A DNA stretch of 64,000 bases from Paenibacillus sp. JNUCC-31 (GCF_014844075.1 NZ_CP062165.1:682001-746000); one strand, 5' to 3'; numbered from the stretch's first letter, positions 15,628 through 24,732 are shown. A program made the numbers and translations. Notes: a model not told the origin generated them from the letters alone.

Positions 15628-16243
15628 CGCGTTTTCCCCCTCCAGGGTTTTTCGATCCCAATTTATTTTCCTGTCCTTTGGCGAGCTTCGCAATGTTGGT
15701 ACGATGTCTCCAGAACGCAAACAGACAAATAATCAGACTTCCCCAGAAGATACTCATCGAATATCCAGGTAACATAAGGATGAAGAGCGGTGTCAAAGCT
15801 ACAAAAATCAGGGAACCCAGTGAAACATATCGTGTCAATACGATGGACAGGATAGCAAATACTCCGGCACATAGCGCAGGAACAAGAGCAAGAGTCACGA
15901 GCACACCAATGGCTGTAGCGATGCCTTTTCCTCCACGGAAACGGAAGTACAGCGGCCAGTTATGTCCCGCAATAGCAGCAATCCCACTGAGTGCAGGAAT
16001 CCAATCGGAACCGTTGCTGAGCCAAACCCCAATCCAAACAGCCGCAATACCTTTAAGTACATCCAGCAGCAGTACCAGAATTGCCGGTCCTTTACCCAAT
16101 ATCCGCAATGTATTGGTAGCCCCCGCATTTCCACTTCCGTGCTGACGGATATCGATCCCCCGTAGTGCTTTTGCAAGGAGGACACTAAAGCTGATTGAAC
16201 CGAGCAGATAGCTCAGTACAATCGCTGCGATTTGTAAAATCAC
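15620..16243 (-). CDS. plsY: Acyl-phosphate:glycerol-3-phosphate acyltransferase PlsY
   Basis: A 207-residue integral membrane enzyme that moves an acyl group from acyl phosphate to glycerol-3-phosphate, the first step of phosphatidic acid synthesis. It has the three conserved cytoplasmic motifs: GSISFSVLLAK, the serine/glycine block GSGNAGATNTLR, and GHNWPLYFRFRGGKGIAT. The start is GTG at 16243, with GGGGAG seven bases upstream. It follows der by 11 bases and overlaps gpsA, forming a der-plsY-gpsA unit that is widespread in Firmicutes. Five hydrophobic segments match the family. Confidence 0.95.
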   Translation of the reverse strand: MILQIAAIVLSYLLGSISFSVLLAKALRGIDIRQHGSGNAGATNTLRILGKGPAILVLLLDVLKGIAAVWIGVWLSNGSDWIPALSGIAAIAGHNWPLYFRFRGGKGIATAIGVLVTLALVPALCAGVFAILSIVLTRYVSLGSLIFVALTPLFILMLPGYSMSIFWGSLIICLFAFWRHRTNIAKLAKGQENKLGSKNPGGGKRVV

Positions 16244-16254
16244 AAACTTCTCCC

Positions 16255-17577
16255 CTAACCTTCGTCGGACTTCCTCCGAGTAAATATGCGAATTGGCGTC
16301 CCTTCAAAATCAAACGCTGCACGAATTTTATTCTCGAGGTAGCGTTCGTACGAAAAGTGCATCAATTCCGGATCGTTCACAAAAATAACCATGGTTGGAG
16401 GTTTAACAGCAACCTGCGTCACATAGTTGATGCGCATTCTGCGTCCTTTATCTGTCGGTGGAGGATTAATCGCCACAGCGTCAGATACCACATCGTTAAG
16501 TAAATGCGTCTGAACACGCATGGAATGCTGCTGTGCTACACGTTGAACAACAGGTAACAATTTTTGCAAGCGTTGTTTTGTTTTAGCTGACAAAAATACA
16601 ACCGGAGCGTAAGTCATAAACAGGAAATGGTCCCGAATTTTTTTCTCAAACTCGTTCATTGTTTTATCAGACTTCTCCACAACGTCCCATTTGTTTACAA
16701 CAAACATAGAGGCCTTGCCTGCTTCGAATGCATAACCTGCAATATGCTTGTCCTGTTCAATAATGCCTTCTTCGCCATTAATAACAATCAGAACCACATC
16801 TGCACGCTCAATGGCACGCATAGCACGCATCACGCTGTATTTCTCCGTCGTTTCATAGACTTTACCGCGCTTACGCATACCTGCTGTATCAATCAGCACA
16901 TAGCGTTGGCCATCTTTTTCGAATGGTGTATCAATAGCGTCACGCGTCGTTCCAGCAACATCACTGACAATAACACGTTCTTCGCCCAAAATGGCGTTTA
17001 CCAGTGAAGATTTCCCCACGTTAGGGCGTCCAATCAGAGCTACACGAATGACGTCGTCATCGTAAGTCTCTTCCTCAAGTTCAGGCAATTTCTCGACGAT
17101 CGCATCGAGCAAATCTCCTACACCTGTGCCATGACTTCCAGATACTCCGATGGGATCACCAAACCCAAATCCATAAAACTCATAAATGAGCTCACTGCGC
17201 CCGATATTATCCACTTTGTTAACGGCTACAACGATAGGCTTGCCTGAGCGGTACAACATCTCTGCGACTTCTTCATCAGATTGCGTAATCCCTGCTTTTG
17301 CATCACACATGAATACAATAACATCCGCTTCTTCAATGGCGAGCTCCGCCTGCATCCGGATTGATTTTAGAATGACGTCCTCGCCGTCGATTTCGATACC
17401 ACCGGTATCGATAATGCTAAATGGTTTACCGTTCCATTCACCGATTCCGTATATACGGTCACGGGTAATGCCCGGTTTGTCTTCCACAATGGCCAATCTG
17501 TCGCCGATAATCCGATTAAAAATGGTGGATTTACCCACATTCGGTCGCCCGACAATTGCCACAACGGGTCTTGCCAT
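16255..17577 (-). CDS. der: Ribosome-assembly GTPase Der (EngA)
   Basis: A 440-residue protein with two tandem GTPase domains and a C-terminal KH-like domain, needed for maturation of the 50S subunit. Both P-loops read GRPNVGKS (near residues 9-16 and 182-189), with DTAG/DTGG and NKVD/NKWD motifs in each. The ATG at 17577 has AGGAGG ten bases upstream; an in-frame GTG at 17586 lies too close to the site to be used. The ribosome role fits with rpsA immediately upstream, from which it is separated by a hairpin. Confidence 0.97.
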   Translation of the reverse strand: MARPVVAIVGRPNVGKSTIFNRIIGDRLAIVEDKPGITRDRIYGIGEWNGKPFSIIDTGGIEIDGEDVILKSIRMQAELAIEEADVIVFMCDAKAGITQSDEEVAEMLYRSGKPIVVAVNKVDNIGRSELIYEFYGFGFGDPIGVSGSHGTGVGDLLDAIVEKLPELEEETYDDDVIRVALIGRPNVGKSSLVNAILGEERVIVSDVAGTTRDAIDTPFEKDGQRYVLIDTAGMRKRGKVYETTEKYSVMRAMRAIERADVVLIVINGEEGIIEQDKHIAGYAFEAGKASMFVVNKWDVVEKSDKTMNEFEKKIRDHFLFMTYAPVVFLSAKTKQRLQKLLPVVQRVAQQHSMRVQTHLLNDVVSDAVAINPPPTDKGRRMRINYVTQVAVKPPTMVIFVNDPELMHFSYERYLENKIRAAFDFEGTPIRIFTRRKSDEG

Positions 17578-17675
17578 ACATTCCACTCCTCCTGTCCATA
17601 CTTACGATACTCATCATAGCAAAAAACACCTGTCTTGGCTAACGTTTCATGCTGTTATACTCGGCAATAACAACA

Positions 17676-17703
17676 ATCGGCGAACCCGCTGGGGCTCGCC
17701 GAT
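17676..17703 (-). terminator. Hairpin between rpsA and der
   Basis: A 12-bp imperfect stem starting ATCGGCGA and ending TCGCCGAT. The following T-tract on the minus strand is interrupted (TGTTGTTATT), so it may be a weak terminator or a 3' stabiliser for the highly expressed rpsA message. Confidence 0.6.
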
Positions 17704-17762
17704 CTTGCTTTTATTGTTCAGCAAAATATGCAGTATTTAACTAAGAACCATGCACAGATAAC

Positions 17763-18977
17763 TTATTTGAATTTGCTGAGTTTGTCACCGAAGCGCTCGC
17801 CGAGCGTGATGCTCAGACCTTGATTGCTCATGGAAACGTTCGGGTTATTGATTTCTTCACGTGGAGCGTTGTTTCTTGCTGGTCTTTCCGATTTAGGCGC
17901 TTGGGCAGGAGCTTCTTCTGTTTCCTTGATGCTCAGGCTTACACGTTGCTCAGAAGGGTTCATGTCCAAGATTTTAACTTGAACTTCTTGTCCTTCTTTC
18001 AGCACTTCATGAGGAGTGCCAATGTGTTTGTGGGAGATTTGTGAGATATGCACAAGTCCCTCAACACCAGGAGCGATTTCAACAAATGCACCGAAGTCAA
18101 CCAGACGTTTTACAACACCTGTTACGATATCGCTGGAATTGAATTTGTCGCCAGCTGTTTCCCAAGGGCCTGGTTGAACAGCTTTCATGCTCAAGCTGAT
18201 TTTACCTTTTTCAGGATCAACTTTCAGCACTTTTACGTTAACTTTGTCGCCTTCAGACAGGACGTCAGATGGTTTTTCAACGTGTGTCCAAGCCAGCTCG
18301 GATACGTGAACCAGACCGTCTACTCCGCCTACATCAACGAATGCACCGAATTGAGTCAGGCGTTGTACCGTACCTTCGATGACTTGACCTTCTTGCAAAC
18401 CAGCCATAACCGTAGCTTTGTTTGCTTCGAATTCTTGCTCAAGTACGTCTTTTTGAGAAAGGATCACTTTGTTGTTCTCACGGTCGATCTCTTTCACTTT
18501 AACACGCAATGTGCGTCCTTTGTAATCGCTGAAATCTTCAACGAAATGGCGCTCAACCATGGAAGCCGGGATAAATCCACGTACGCCCACGTCTGCAACC
18601 AGACCACCTTTAACAACATCAGCTACAACAACTTCGAATACGTCTTGGTCTTCAAAATGCTTTTGCAATTGATCCCAAGCGTTTTCGCTGTCGATTGCAC
18701 GTTTGGACAGTACGAGTTTTTCTTTCTCGTCGTCGATGCTAAGTACTTTAGCTTCAACTTCTTGTCCAACTTCAACTGCATCAGACGCGCTGTCTACGTG
18801 TAAAGAAGACAGTTCACGAATTGGAATTACACCGTCATATTTATATCCAATGCTCACATAGGCTTGGTTATCTTCCAATTTGACGATGGTTCCTTTTACG
18901 GTATCTCCTTTTTTCAAGGAAACGAATTGATCCAACTCATCTTGGGTTGCTTCTTGATTTTTCATTTCTTCCGACAT
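17763..18977 (-). CDS. rpsA: Ribosomal protein S1 homologue with four S1 domains
   Basis: A 404-residue RNA-binding protein with four S1 (OB-fold) repeats, each starting with a block such as GDTVKGTIVKLEDNQAYVSIG or GQVIEGTVQRLTQFGAFVDVG, followed by a disordered C-terminal tail. The four-domain form (YpfD in B. subtilis) is typical of Firmicutes and shorter than the six-domain enterobacterial S1. The ATG at 18977 follows GAGGAGGG with eight-base spacing; an upstream in-frame ATG at 19040 lacks a site. Codon use appears strongly biased, as expected for high expression. Confidence 0.95.
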   Translation of the reverse strand: MSEEMKNQEATQDELDQFVSLKKGDTVKGTIVKLEDNQAYVSIGYKYDGVIPIRELSSLHVDSASDAVEVGQEVEAKVLSIDDEKEKLVLSKRAIDSENAWDQLQKHFEDQDVFEVVVADVVKGGLVADVGVRGFIPASMVERHFVEDFSDYKGRTLRVKVKEIDRENNKVILSQKDVLEQEFEANKATVMAGLQEGQVIEGTVQRLTQFGAFVDVGGVDGLVHVSELAWTHVEKPSDVLSEGDKVNVKVLKVDPEKGKISLSMKAVQPGPWETAGDKFNSSDIVTGVVKRLVDFGAFVEIAPGVEGLVHISQISHKHIGTPHEVLKEGQEVQVKILDMNPSEQRVSLSIKETEEAPAQAPKSERPARNNAPREEINNPNVSMSNQGLSITLGERFGDKLSKFK

Positions 18978-19121
18978 GTCAAATACCCTCCTCAATTCAA
19001 AAACCCCATTATATTCAAACCTGCCTGTAGCAGAGTTCAAAACACTTTCAGAACTGAATGCATAGCTTAGCTTCCCTCAAAAAAATGGAAACATGCACTC
19101 TGTTGTCCAACGCCACCTTGC

Positions 19122-19709
19122 TTACTTGCTCGGCACGCCCGTTTGCACCATTTCGTTAATCTTGGACATAATCTTCTCCGTCGCTCTCTCCAGAGCATCT
19201 CCGGATGGATCTTCTTTGAACTCGTCCAAATTAACAGGTGCTCCATACACAACTTTCATCTTACGAAAAACCTTGTAGTTACCGATAATAGCAGTAGGAA
19301 TAACAGTAGCACCACTTCGGAGTGCAAAGCTCGCTGCCCCTTTTTTACCGATGCCTCCATCATTGTGACGGCTTCCTGAAGGGAAAATGCCAAGCACTTC
19401 ACCATTACGCAAAATGTTGAGTGAAGTCTTAATGGATTCCTTGCTGACACCTCCGCGTTTAACCGGGAAAGCGCCTACGGCTTTGATAATTCGGCCTAAG
19501 ACCGGAATATCAAACAATTCGCTTTTGGCCATAAATCGCACCTGACGGCGAATCTTGATACCTACCGTTGGAGGGTCAAAGTTACTGATATGATTGGAAC
19601 ATAAAAGTACGCCGCCTTCTTTCGGGATGTTCTCCCGTCCGATAGCCTCCAGGCGGAAAAGAATGGTGTAAATGATCCGCAGTAATGTGCTGCAAAATGT
19701 GTAAATCAT
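19122..19709 (-). CDS. plsC: 1-acyl-sn-glycerol-3-phosphate acyltransferase
   Basis: A 195-residue membrane-associated enzyme that acylates lysophosphatidic acid to phosphatidic acid, the step after PlsY. The catalytic HX4D motif is NHISNFD (His40, Asp45) and the substrate-binding block is FPSGSRHNDG, a variant of the common FPEGTRS. The ATG at 19709 shares bases with the cmk stop (ATGA overlap) and has AGGAG ten bases upstream. The order cmk-plsC-rpsA is common in Bacillales. Confidence 0.93.
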   Translation of the reverse strand: MIYTFCSTLLRIIYTILFRLEAIGRENIPKEGGVLLCSNHISNFDPPTVGIKIRRQVRFMAKSELFDIPVLGRIIKAVGAFPVKRGGVSKESIKTSLNILRNGEVLGIFPSGSRHNDGGIGKKGAASFALRSGATVIPTAIIGNYKVFRKMKVVYGAPVNLDEFKEDPSGDALERATEKIMSKINEMVQTGVPSK

Positions 19710-20410
19710 AGACCGATCTCTCCTCTGACCATTGTGCAATAAGACACGATTTTGTCAACCACTTCATGGATGCTCATCTTGGTTGTATCGAGCACAGTAG
19801 CGTCCTCAGCACAACGAAGCGGGGAAATCTCCCGACCTTCATCCAATTTATCACGGGTGGCAATATCTCGCTCAAGTTGCTGCAACGTCAGTCCTTCAGA
19901 GGGGTCCAGTTCTTTGAAGCGGCGAAGTGCACGCTCTTCCACACTGGCAGTCATGAAGATTTTCACTTCCGCATCGGGCAGTACTGTCGTTCCGATATCG
20001 CGTCCATCCATGACGACGCCCTTGCGCAAAGCCATTTGCCGCTGTGTATCCACTAATTGTGTACGCAGCCCCTCGATTTGCGCATATCGGGACACGATTC
20101 CCGTCACTTCACGGGAGCGGATTTCCGAGGTTACATCTTCCCCATTACAGAACACTTTCTGTCCGTCGGGATCCGGTTGTAAATCAATGACCAGCTTTTG
20201 GGTTTCCTGAAGCACCTCTGGCACATCTTCCGGTGAGATTCCTTTCCGAAGCATATGCAGGGTTACCGCACGGTACATTGCGCCAGTGTCGACGTATATA
20301 TACGCGAGCGCCTCTGCAACCAATCGGGCCACCGTGCTTTTCCCGGCACCGGCAGGTCCGTCAATTGCAACGTTCATTTTCCCGTTCTCTGATGTGTTCT
20401 GGCTTGCCAA
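19706..20410 (-). CDS. cmk: Cytidylate kinase
   Basis: A 234-residue enzyme phosphorylating CMP and dCMP with ATP. The P-loop is IDGPAGAGKST and the NMP-binding region includes YVDTGAMYRAVTL and VMDGRDIGTTVLPDA. The start appears to be TTG at 20410, where GAGGAGG lies nine bases upstream. It adds 11 residues (MASQNTSENGK) before the ATG at 20377 that conventional annotation might use; that ATG has only a weak purine stretch in front. It overlaps plsC by four bases. Confidence 0.92.
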   Translation of the reverse strand: MASQNTSENGKMNVAIDGPAGAGKSTVARLVAEALAYIYVDTGAMYRAVTLHMLRKGISPEDVPEVLQETQKLVIDLQPDPDGQKVFCNGEDVTSEIRSREVTGIVSRYAQIEGLRTQLVDTQRQMALRKGVVMDGRDIGTTVLPDAEVKIFMTASVEERALRRFKELDPSEGLTLQQLERDIATRDKLDEGREISPLRCAEDATVLDTTKMSIHEVVDKIVSYCTMVRGEIGL

Positions 20411-20513
20411 CGGGGCATTCCTCCTCAAACGATAAGCCTCAATAAAAAAACAGGCATTGCCTGCATCGTCAAAATTATACCACACTATACACATGGATGC
20501 AAAAACAGACAAA

Positions 20514-20738
20514 TTAGTGTTGCACCAAATCGTTTACCATTTGCATCTGAATTGGTGTTCCTTCCAAACGATCAATTGTCGTCATATTTTTCTTCAAATC
20601 AGGCACTTGAAGTAACAATTGATATACCACAAGCAGGATCAAAAGGAACACGATCAGTTTCATAACCTTTCTCTCCATCCTCATGGATAACACATAATAC
20701 AGGCGCTTGTATCTTCGGGATGCATGGCGATTGTTCAT
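20514..20738 (-). CDS. ypfB: Small single-pass membrane protein, YpfB-like
   Basis: A 74-residue protein with a basic N-terminus (NNRHASRRYKRLYYVLSMRMERK), one hydrophobic helix (about residues 26-44), and a short extracellular tail. It occupies the position of ypfB (DUF5359) between ypfA and cmk in B. subtilis. Sequence similarity beyond layout is hard to judge, so the name rests mainly on synteny. GGAGG precedes the ATG at 20738 with eight-base spacing. Function unknown. Confidence 0.7.
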   Translation of the reverse strand: MNNRHASRRYKRLYYVLSMRMERKVMKLIVFLLILLVVYQLLLQVPDLKKNMTTIDRLEGTPIQMQMVNDLVQH

Positions 20739-20809
20739 GAGCCGAACCTCCGTTTTCCCATTACAGTGCCCACCGCTGTCCCTTTTTATGCCAGACAAAC
20801 AACATTTTT

Positions 20810-21472
20810 TTATTTCGTACGATAATCTAATTGTCGTTCAAAGCAAAACTTGATGATCTTCTGTCGTTCCGAATCCGTAATCTGTACGAACTTTAACATG
20901 CATAGCTGTCTGCCTGTTTCCGTGGTTTTGATTCGAACCACTTCAGCTTCAAAATTCGCATGTTCAATTGCCCCATTACGATAGGGGATCAGCAACCAGC
21001 ATTTCAGCTTCTGTCCTTCAGCAATGATAAAGCCAGGTTCACCGTGTATGGATAACCCACCGCCCCCAATATCTTCAGTCAACCCCACTGCACGGGTCAG
21101 ATCTTCACTCTGAATGGCCATTTCAAGATTTGCATGAACACGCAAAAAACTGCGACGCTGGATTTTGGTAATATCATCCGGTAAGGGCTTGCGAATTCGT
21201 ACAAGCCGGACAACGTCTTCTTCAAATCCGGTCACGTACGTGTTGAAATAATGATTGACCCCATCTTCCGTAATATAAGAAATGGACAACTCCTCGCCAA
21301 AAAACAACCTTTTTAACCGACTGCTTCCTTGCTGCATGGGAACTTCGATCAAAAAACTGTTATCGTCCACATCTGCAATGCGTGATTTGTACTCTTTGCT
21401 TTCCTCTTTTTCATCTACAGAGGCAATCTGGATGTATAGAACTTCATTTATTTTGGGAAACAAGCTGTTCAC
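20810..21472 (-). CDS. ypfA: PilZ-domain flagellar brake protein, YpfA/MotI-like
   Basis: A roughly 220-residue protein with an N-terminal YcgR-type domain and a C-terminal PilZ domain. PilZ proteins bind cyclic di-GMP; the B. subtilis homologue MotI slows the flagellar motor by acting on MotA. The arginine motif is intact (QRRSFLR, near residues 107-113). The second motif reads DIGGGG where D/N-x-S-x-x-G is expected, so the serine is replaced by glycine. The start is GTG at 21472, or the GTG at 21478, with AAGG just upstream. It sits between ypeB and ypfB as in B. subtilis. Confidence 0.85.
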   Translation of the reverse strand: MNSLFPKINEVLYIQIASVDEKEESKEYKSRIADVDDNSFLIEVPMQQGSSRLKRLFFGEELSISYITEDGVNHYFNTYVTGFEEDVVRLVRIRKPLPDDITKIQRRSFLRVHANLEMAIQSEDLTRAVGLTEDIGGGGLSIHGEPGFIIAEGQKLKCWLLIPYRNGAIEHANFEAEVVRIKTTETGRQLCMLKFVQITDSERQKIIKFCFERQLDYRTK

Positions 21473-21544
21473 CGCCACCTTAGCTTTTTATCTTCGCATC
21501 GTATGTACAAGGACTATTATACCATGACCTTTCTCATAGTGGAC

Positions 21545-21576
21545 AACAAAAAACAGACCACCATGATGGTCTGTTC
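21545..21576 (-). terminator. Intrinsic terminator after ypeB
   Basis: Perfect stem ACAGACCA/TGGTCTGT with a six-base loop (21553-21574), then T-rich sequence on the minus strand. It separates ypeB from ypfA. Confidence 0.88.
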
Positions 21577-21618
21577 CTTAATTGATTTGAATTTTTAACA
21601 AGCTGCCGGCTCTGGATG

Positions 21619-22965
21619 TTATTTGGTCTCATTCACCGGTTTGATTTCCTCAACTGCTTCTTCCACACCTGTATCGGCGTTGATGTAAATTCTATACTTC
21701 GTGCCGTTAATGCGTCCGCCGAATTCGTAACAAAGAACTTCTTTGCTGTAATCATTCTTAATGAGTGACTTACGAGCATAGCTCTCCTTGAATTCGGGAT
21801 TCAGCTTTTTGCGGGCTTGTTCGACGGTGAGAGCCGCTTTGGGAATCTCCCGTTTCTTCTGATGCTCATATACGAAGTCACTTGCCTGGAAACCGGTAAC
21901 ATCCCCGTTATCCAGCCCCACTCGAACAGACATTTTTTCCGGATAAATCAATGTATCGCCTTGTTTGCGCACATAGGTCAGGTTACCGAGATTTCCAAAC
22001 TCATCATAATTGACCGCCTTCATATCTTTGTAACCTTTATTGGAAAGGAATTGATCCGCTTTTGCCATGGCATCCTTACGTGTTACTTTCTTTGTCCCGA
22101 TCGGACGTGTGTCACTGTAAGAGATGAGCAAACCGCCATTACGTGTGAAGTCCATCATTAATTTACTGTCTTTGGATCGATCAACCGTGGCTGTATACGA
22201 TTCCCAATCTGTACCTTTACCATTTTCCTGTACTTGAATCTTACCGTGTTCGGCATCAGAAAACTTGGCAGCTTTAGTTTGGATCTGCTCTTTGGTCATC
22301 GGTAAACCATCCAGCTTTTTCACCGAACGTTTGGCATAAATGCTGGAGACTGAAGGACCCCAATCAAGCTCAGGGTATTCCTGAACCTTTTTGTTCACCG
22401 TACGGAACCCGTCCACGATGCTATTGTCCATCGTTTGTTGTTCCGTTGCCATTGCTGACTCGGCATCCATCCAGCGTAAGCGATCGGTAATAACCTTCTG
22501 CTGTACATCCTGCAGATTCTTGGTAATCTCGGACGAATTCTGATACAGTTTCTTCAGGTTGCCCATTTCTTTTTCACTTAAAGGTTCATTTGTCAGATCA
22601 CGCATGGACGCCTGATAAGCAAAGTTTGAAATACGGGAGAGAAATTCCTCCGTTTCATTGAATGGCAGCATCGTAAGCGGCAATTGATTAATCTCATTTT
22701 GCGCTTCACTGGTAAGTCGCCACACGTTCATCAGACCTTTGCGATGCATTCCCTGGGACGTAGCATGAACAGCCAATGTATTCCCAATCTCCGAATGCAA
22801 TTTGTCCATATGAAAAGATAAATCGTGAAAAGCACGCTGATACTGATTCTCTGCTTTGATCAGAATTGCATTTTTCTCCTGGTTCTCTTGGTATCCCCAT
22901 ACGAGAGCACCGATCAGCAGAACTGCAAATATCGGAAACATAACTGAACTTAAACGTTTATACAT
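21619..22965 (-). CDS. ypeB: Germination protein YpeB
   Basis: A 448-residue spore protein with one N-terminal membrane segment (residues 8-24), a long helical middle region and C-terminal PepSY-like repeats (around GKIQVQENGKG, RKDAMAKADQFLSNKGY and LTVEQARKKLNPEFKE). In Bacillus YpeB holds the cortex-lytic enzyme SleB in an inactive, stable state in the dormant spore, and each depends on the other. In B. subtilis sleB lies directly beside ypeB. Here no sleB is present in the gap to prsW. The ATG has AAAGGAG upstream. Forespore (sigma-G) expression is expected from homologues. Confidence 0.92.
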   Translation of the reverse strand: MYKRLSSVMFPIFAVLLIGALVWGYQENQEKNAILIKAENQYQRAFHDLSFHMDKLHSEIGNTLAVHATSQGMHRKGLMNVWRLTSEAQNEINQLPLTMLPFNETEEFLSRISNFAYQASMRDLTNEPLSEKEMGNLKKLYQNSSEITKNLQDVQQKVITDRLRWMDAESAMATEQQTMDNSIVDGFRTVNKKVQEYPELDWGPSVSSIYAKRSVKKLDGLPMTKEQIQTKAAKFSDAEHGKIQVQENGKGTDWESYTATVDRSKDSKLMMDFTRNGGLLISYSDTRPIGTKKVTRKDAMAKADQFLSNKGYKDMKAVNYDEFGNLGNLTYVRKQGDTLIYPEKMSVRVGLDNGDVTGFQASDFVYEHQKKREIPKAALTVEQARKKLNPEFKESYARKSLIKNDYSKEVLCYEFGGRINGTKYRIYINADTGVEEAVEEIKPVNETK

Positions 22966-23086
22966 CGGTAGAGTCTCCTTTCTTCTAAGCCACTACCTCT
23001 ATTGTGGATCGAAGAAAGACCTCTTATGCATGCGATTTCCAGTCTGGCCAATTACGGTTCATAATTGTTGGTTCAATATTGTTCGT

Positions 23087-23257
23087 TTAATTCAACTGGA
23101 CCCAGGTTACACCGCCATCCTCCTCAATTTCGAACTGGTCCCGATTGTCACATAGACACTGTTTGAAGCCAGTCTCAATTCTTCCTCGTTCCTTCTTACC
23201 TCGCAGCGTAAAACGTTCACCACATTGTTTGCATCTAATTTTGATCTTGATCCTCAT
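23087..23257 (-). CDS. Small four-cysteine protein, possible zinc ribbon, 56 residues
   Basis: A short gene between ypeB and prsW. The product begins MRIKIKIRCKQCGERF and has a CxxC pair (Cys9, Cys12) and a CxC pair (Cys34, Cys36), followed by an acidic strand-rich tail (QFEIEEDGGVTWVQLN). The pattern and size suggest a zinc-binding rubredoxin-like or zinc-ribbon knuckle. The stretch between the pairs is very basic (RGKKERGRIETGFK), which would suit nucleic-acid binding. GGGGAT lies about nine bases before the ATG, a modest site. It occupies the position of sleB in B. subtilis. I do not recognise a named family. Confidence 0.65.
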   Translation of the reverse strand: MRIKIKIRCKQCGERFTLRGKKERGRIETGFKQCLCDNRDQFEIEEDGGVTWVQLN

Positions 23258-23310
23258 CACGTGTATCCCCGTTTCTATTTGTCTTTCCCCGGGGATTTTT
23301 TATATTGTAC

Positions 23311-23371
23311 AAACAAAAAAAAACACACCGGGGCATCAGGCGCAGGTTGCGCTCCATGTCCACCAGTGTGT
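23311..23371 (-). terminator. Intrinsic terminator after prsW
   Basis: Outer stem ACACACCGG/CCAGTGTGT (23323-23371) encloses an inner hairpin GCGCA/TGCGC. On the minus strand nine T follow. It ends the prsW transcript nine bases past its stop. Confidence 0.88.
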
Positions 23372-23379
23372 CCGAATTT

Positions 23380-24075
23380 TTATAATTTAATCTCTTCCTC
23401 ACGCTTCACAAATCGAAAAGGAGAACGGTTATTGGCCCTTGTAATCTTGCCTATCGCTCCGTACCATAAACCAGCCATCAGTGGGGCAATGAACCACAAC
23501 CAATGATTCACCATGGTGTTCATAATGACATCGTAAAGCGCATGCCAGAAGAATGGCAAGACGAGTGAAAGCATAAGAAACCAACGTTTCTTCTTGCCAT
23601 CCGTGAACTTGGCCCGACCCATGTAATACCCCATAATGACGGCAAACATAGCATGACCCGATACAGGAAGTAATGCACGAATGAACATGGCTGAGACGGA
23701 AGCATTCCCCGCAAAGGCATACAACACATTCTCTACTGTAGCAAATCCAAGTGAAACCGCAACGGAGTACAAAATCCCATCGTAAGGTTCGTCGAACTCA
23801 GTGTGGTTATAGATAATATGATATATCACAAACCATTTAACGAACTCTTCGACCCCACCCGAAATCAGGATGGCTTCAACATAAGGATTATCTCCAAGCC
23901 AGATCATCATACCCCGTTGAATAATCATGACAGGCAGTACCATCAGAATCCCCATCAAAAAAACTCGAAATACCATGTGAAGAGGTTCGGAGTCATAACG
24001 GTCTTTCAGATAAAAGTATGTTAACAAGGCGAGACCCGGAGCTACTGCTGCCGCTAAAACCGAAAACAAAAGCAC
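23380..24075 (-). CDS. prsW: Intramembrane glutamic protease PrsW
   Basis: A 231-residue, eight-helix membrane protease. In B. subtilis PrsW makes the first cut in anti-sigma factor RsiW, releasing sigma-W. The catalytic motif is GGVEEFVKW with Glu76 and Glu77, and a second conserved block is GFATVENVLYA; the histidine block GHAMFAVIMGYYMG follows. The start is GTG at 24075 with GAGGAGGG seven bases upstream. It lies next to ypeB as in B. subtilis, though without sleB between them. No rsiW or sigW is in the window, so its substrate here is unknown. Confidence 0.92.
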   Translation of the reverse strand: MLLFSVLAAAVAPGLALLTYFYLKDRYDSEPLHMVFRVFLMGILMVLPVMIIQRGMMIWLGDNPYVEAILISGGVEEFVKWFVIYHIIYNHTEFDEPYDGILYSVAVSLGFATVENVLYAFAGNASVSAMFIRALLPVSGHAMFAVIMGYYMGRAKFTDGKKKRWFLMLSLVLPFFWHALYDVIMNTMVNHWLWFIAPLMAGLWYGAIGKITRANNRSPFRFVKREEEIKL

Positions 24076-24117
24076 CGAAATTCCCTCCTCTGACTAAGAC
24101 GCAGTTACAACTTGAAC

Positions 24118-24732
24118 TTATTCTTGACGTTTGAAGTGGGTGCAGATAACTTCAATCGCTTTTTCAGGCATAACAACTTTTCCGTATTCTTCCATAACTG
24201 CTGGAGTAACTGAAGATCCTTCACCGAACTCAGCGAGCAACGCTATCAGTGCAGCATGTTTGGTGGAATCCACGTCATCCGGTTCCAAATGCAAAAACCA
24301 CTTATCATTATAGGAATAGAGTCTTCCTGCATCTGTTACGTGCTGATGCAACATATGTGCAGCCTCAACTAACACTTCAAAATCTTTGAATGCATAGACG
24401 ATGGAATCACTTTGCTCCAGTGTAACTTCCATCTCATAAACTTCTTCAGGCAGATCATCCTCATGACCTGAACCATATTGTTGCGGATCATATTTCCCCC
24501 GGGTGACAATGACAACCATCCCTTGAGCGGGAAGTGCGAATACTTCGACTGCAAGTGGACCTGTAGCATCAAATCCAAGTTCGGAATAAGCCTGGTCCAT
24601 CATTTCAGTGAACAGTTCATGAACTTTAGGTATTTCCTGCCACATATCTTCTTTTTGTATTCCGCGCTCGCTCAGATCGTCAAAGGTCAGGAAAATCCGT
24701 ATCTTATCGTGACTTAATCGTTCTATTTTCAT
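24118..24732 (-). CDS. mecA: MecA-family adaptor protein
   Basis: A 204-residue adaptor that delivers substrates to ClpC-ClpP. The N-terminal substrate-binding domain begins MKIERLSHDKIRIFLTFDDL, with RGIQKEDMW following, and the C-terminal ClpC-binding domain includes SIVYAFKDFEVLVEAAHML and YSYNDKWFLHLEPDD. B. subtilis has MecA and a paralogue YpbH; by position near ypbD/ypbG-like genes this could be the YpbH counterpart. The ATG at 24732 follows AGGGGAG with good spacing. Its partners are not in the window. Confidence 0.88.
   Translation of the reverse strand: MKIERLSHDKIRIFLTFDDLSERGIQKEDMWQEIPKVHELFTEMMDQAYSELGFDATGPLAVEVFALPAQGMVVIVTRGKYDPQQYGSGHEDDLPEEVYEMEVTLEQSDSIVYAFKDFEVLVEAAHMLHQHVTDAGRLYSYNDKWFLHLEPDDVDSTKHAALIALLAEFGEGSSVTPAVMEEYGKVVMPEKAIEVICTHFKRQE

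Noticed and set aside
18048..18803. 251-residue plus-strand open frame opposite rpsA
   Set aside because: It is antisense to a highly expressed, codon-biased gene; such frames often arise by chance from biased codons.
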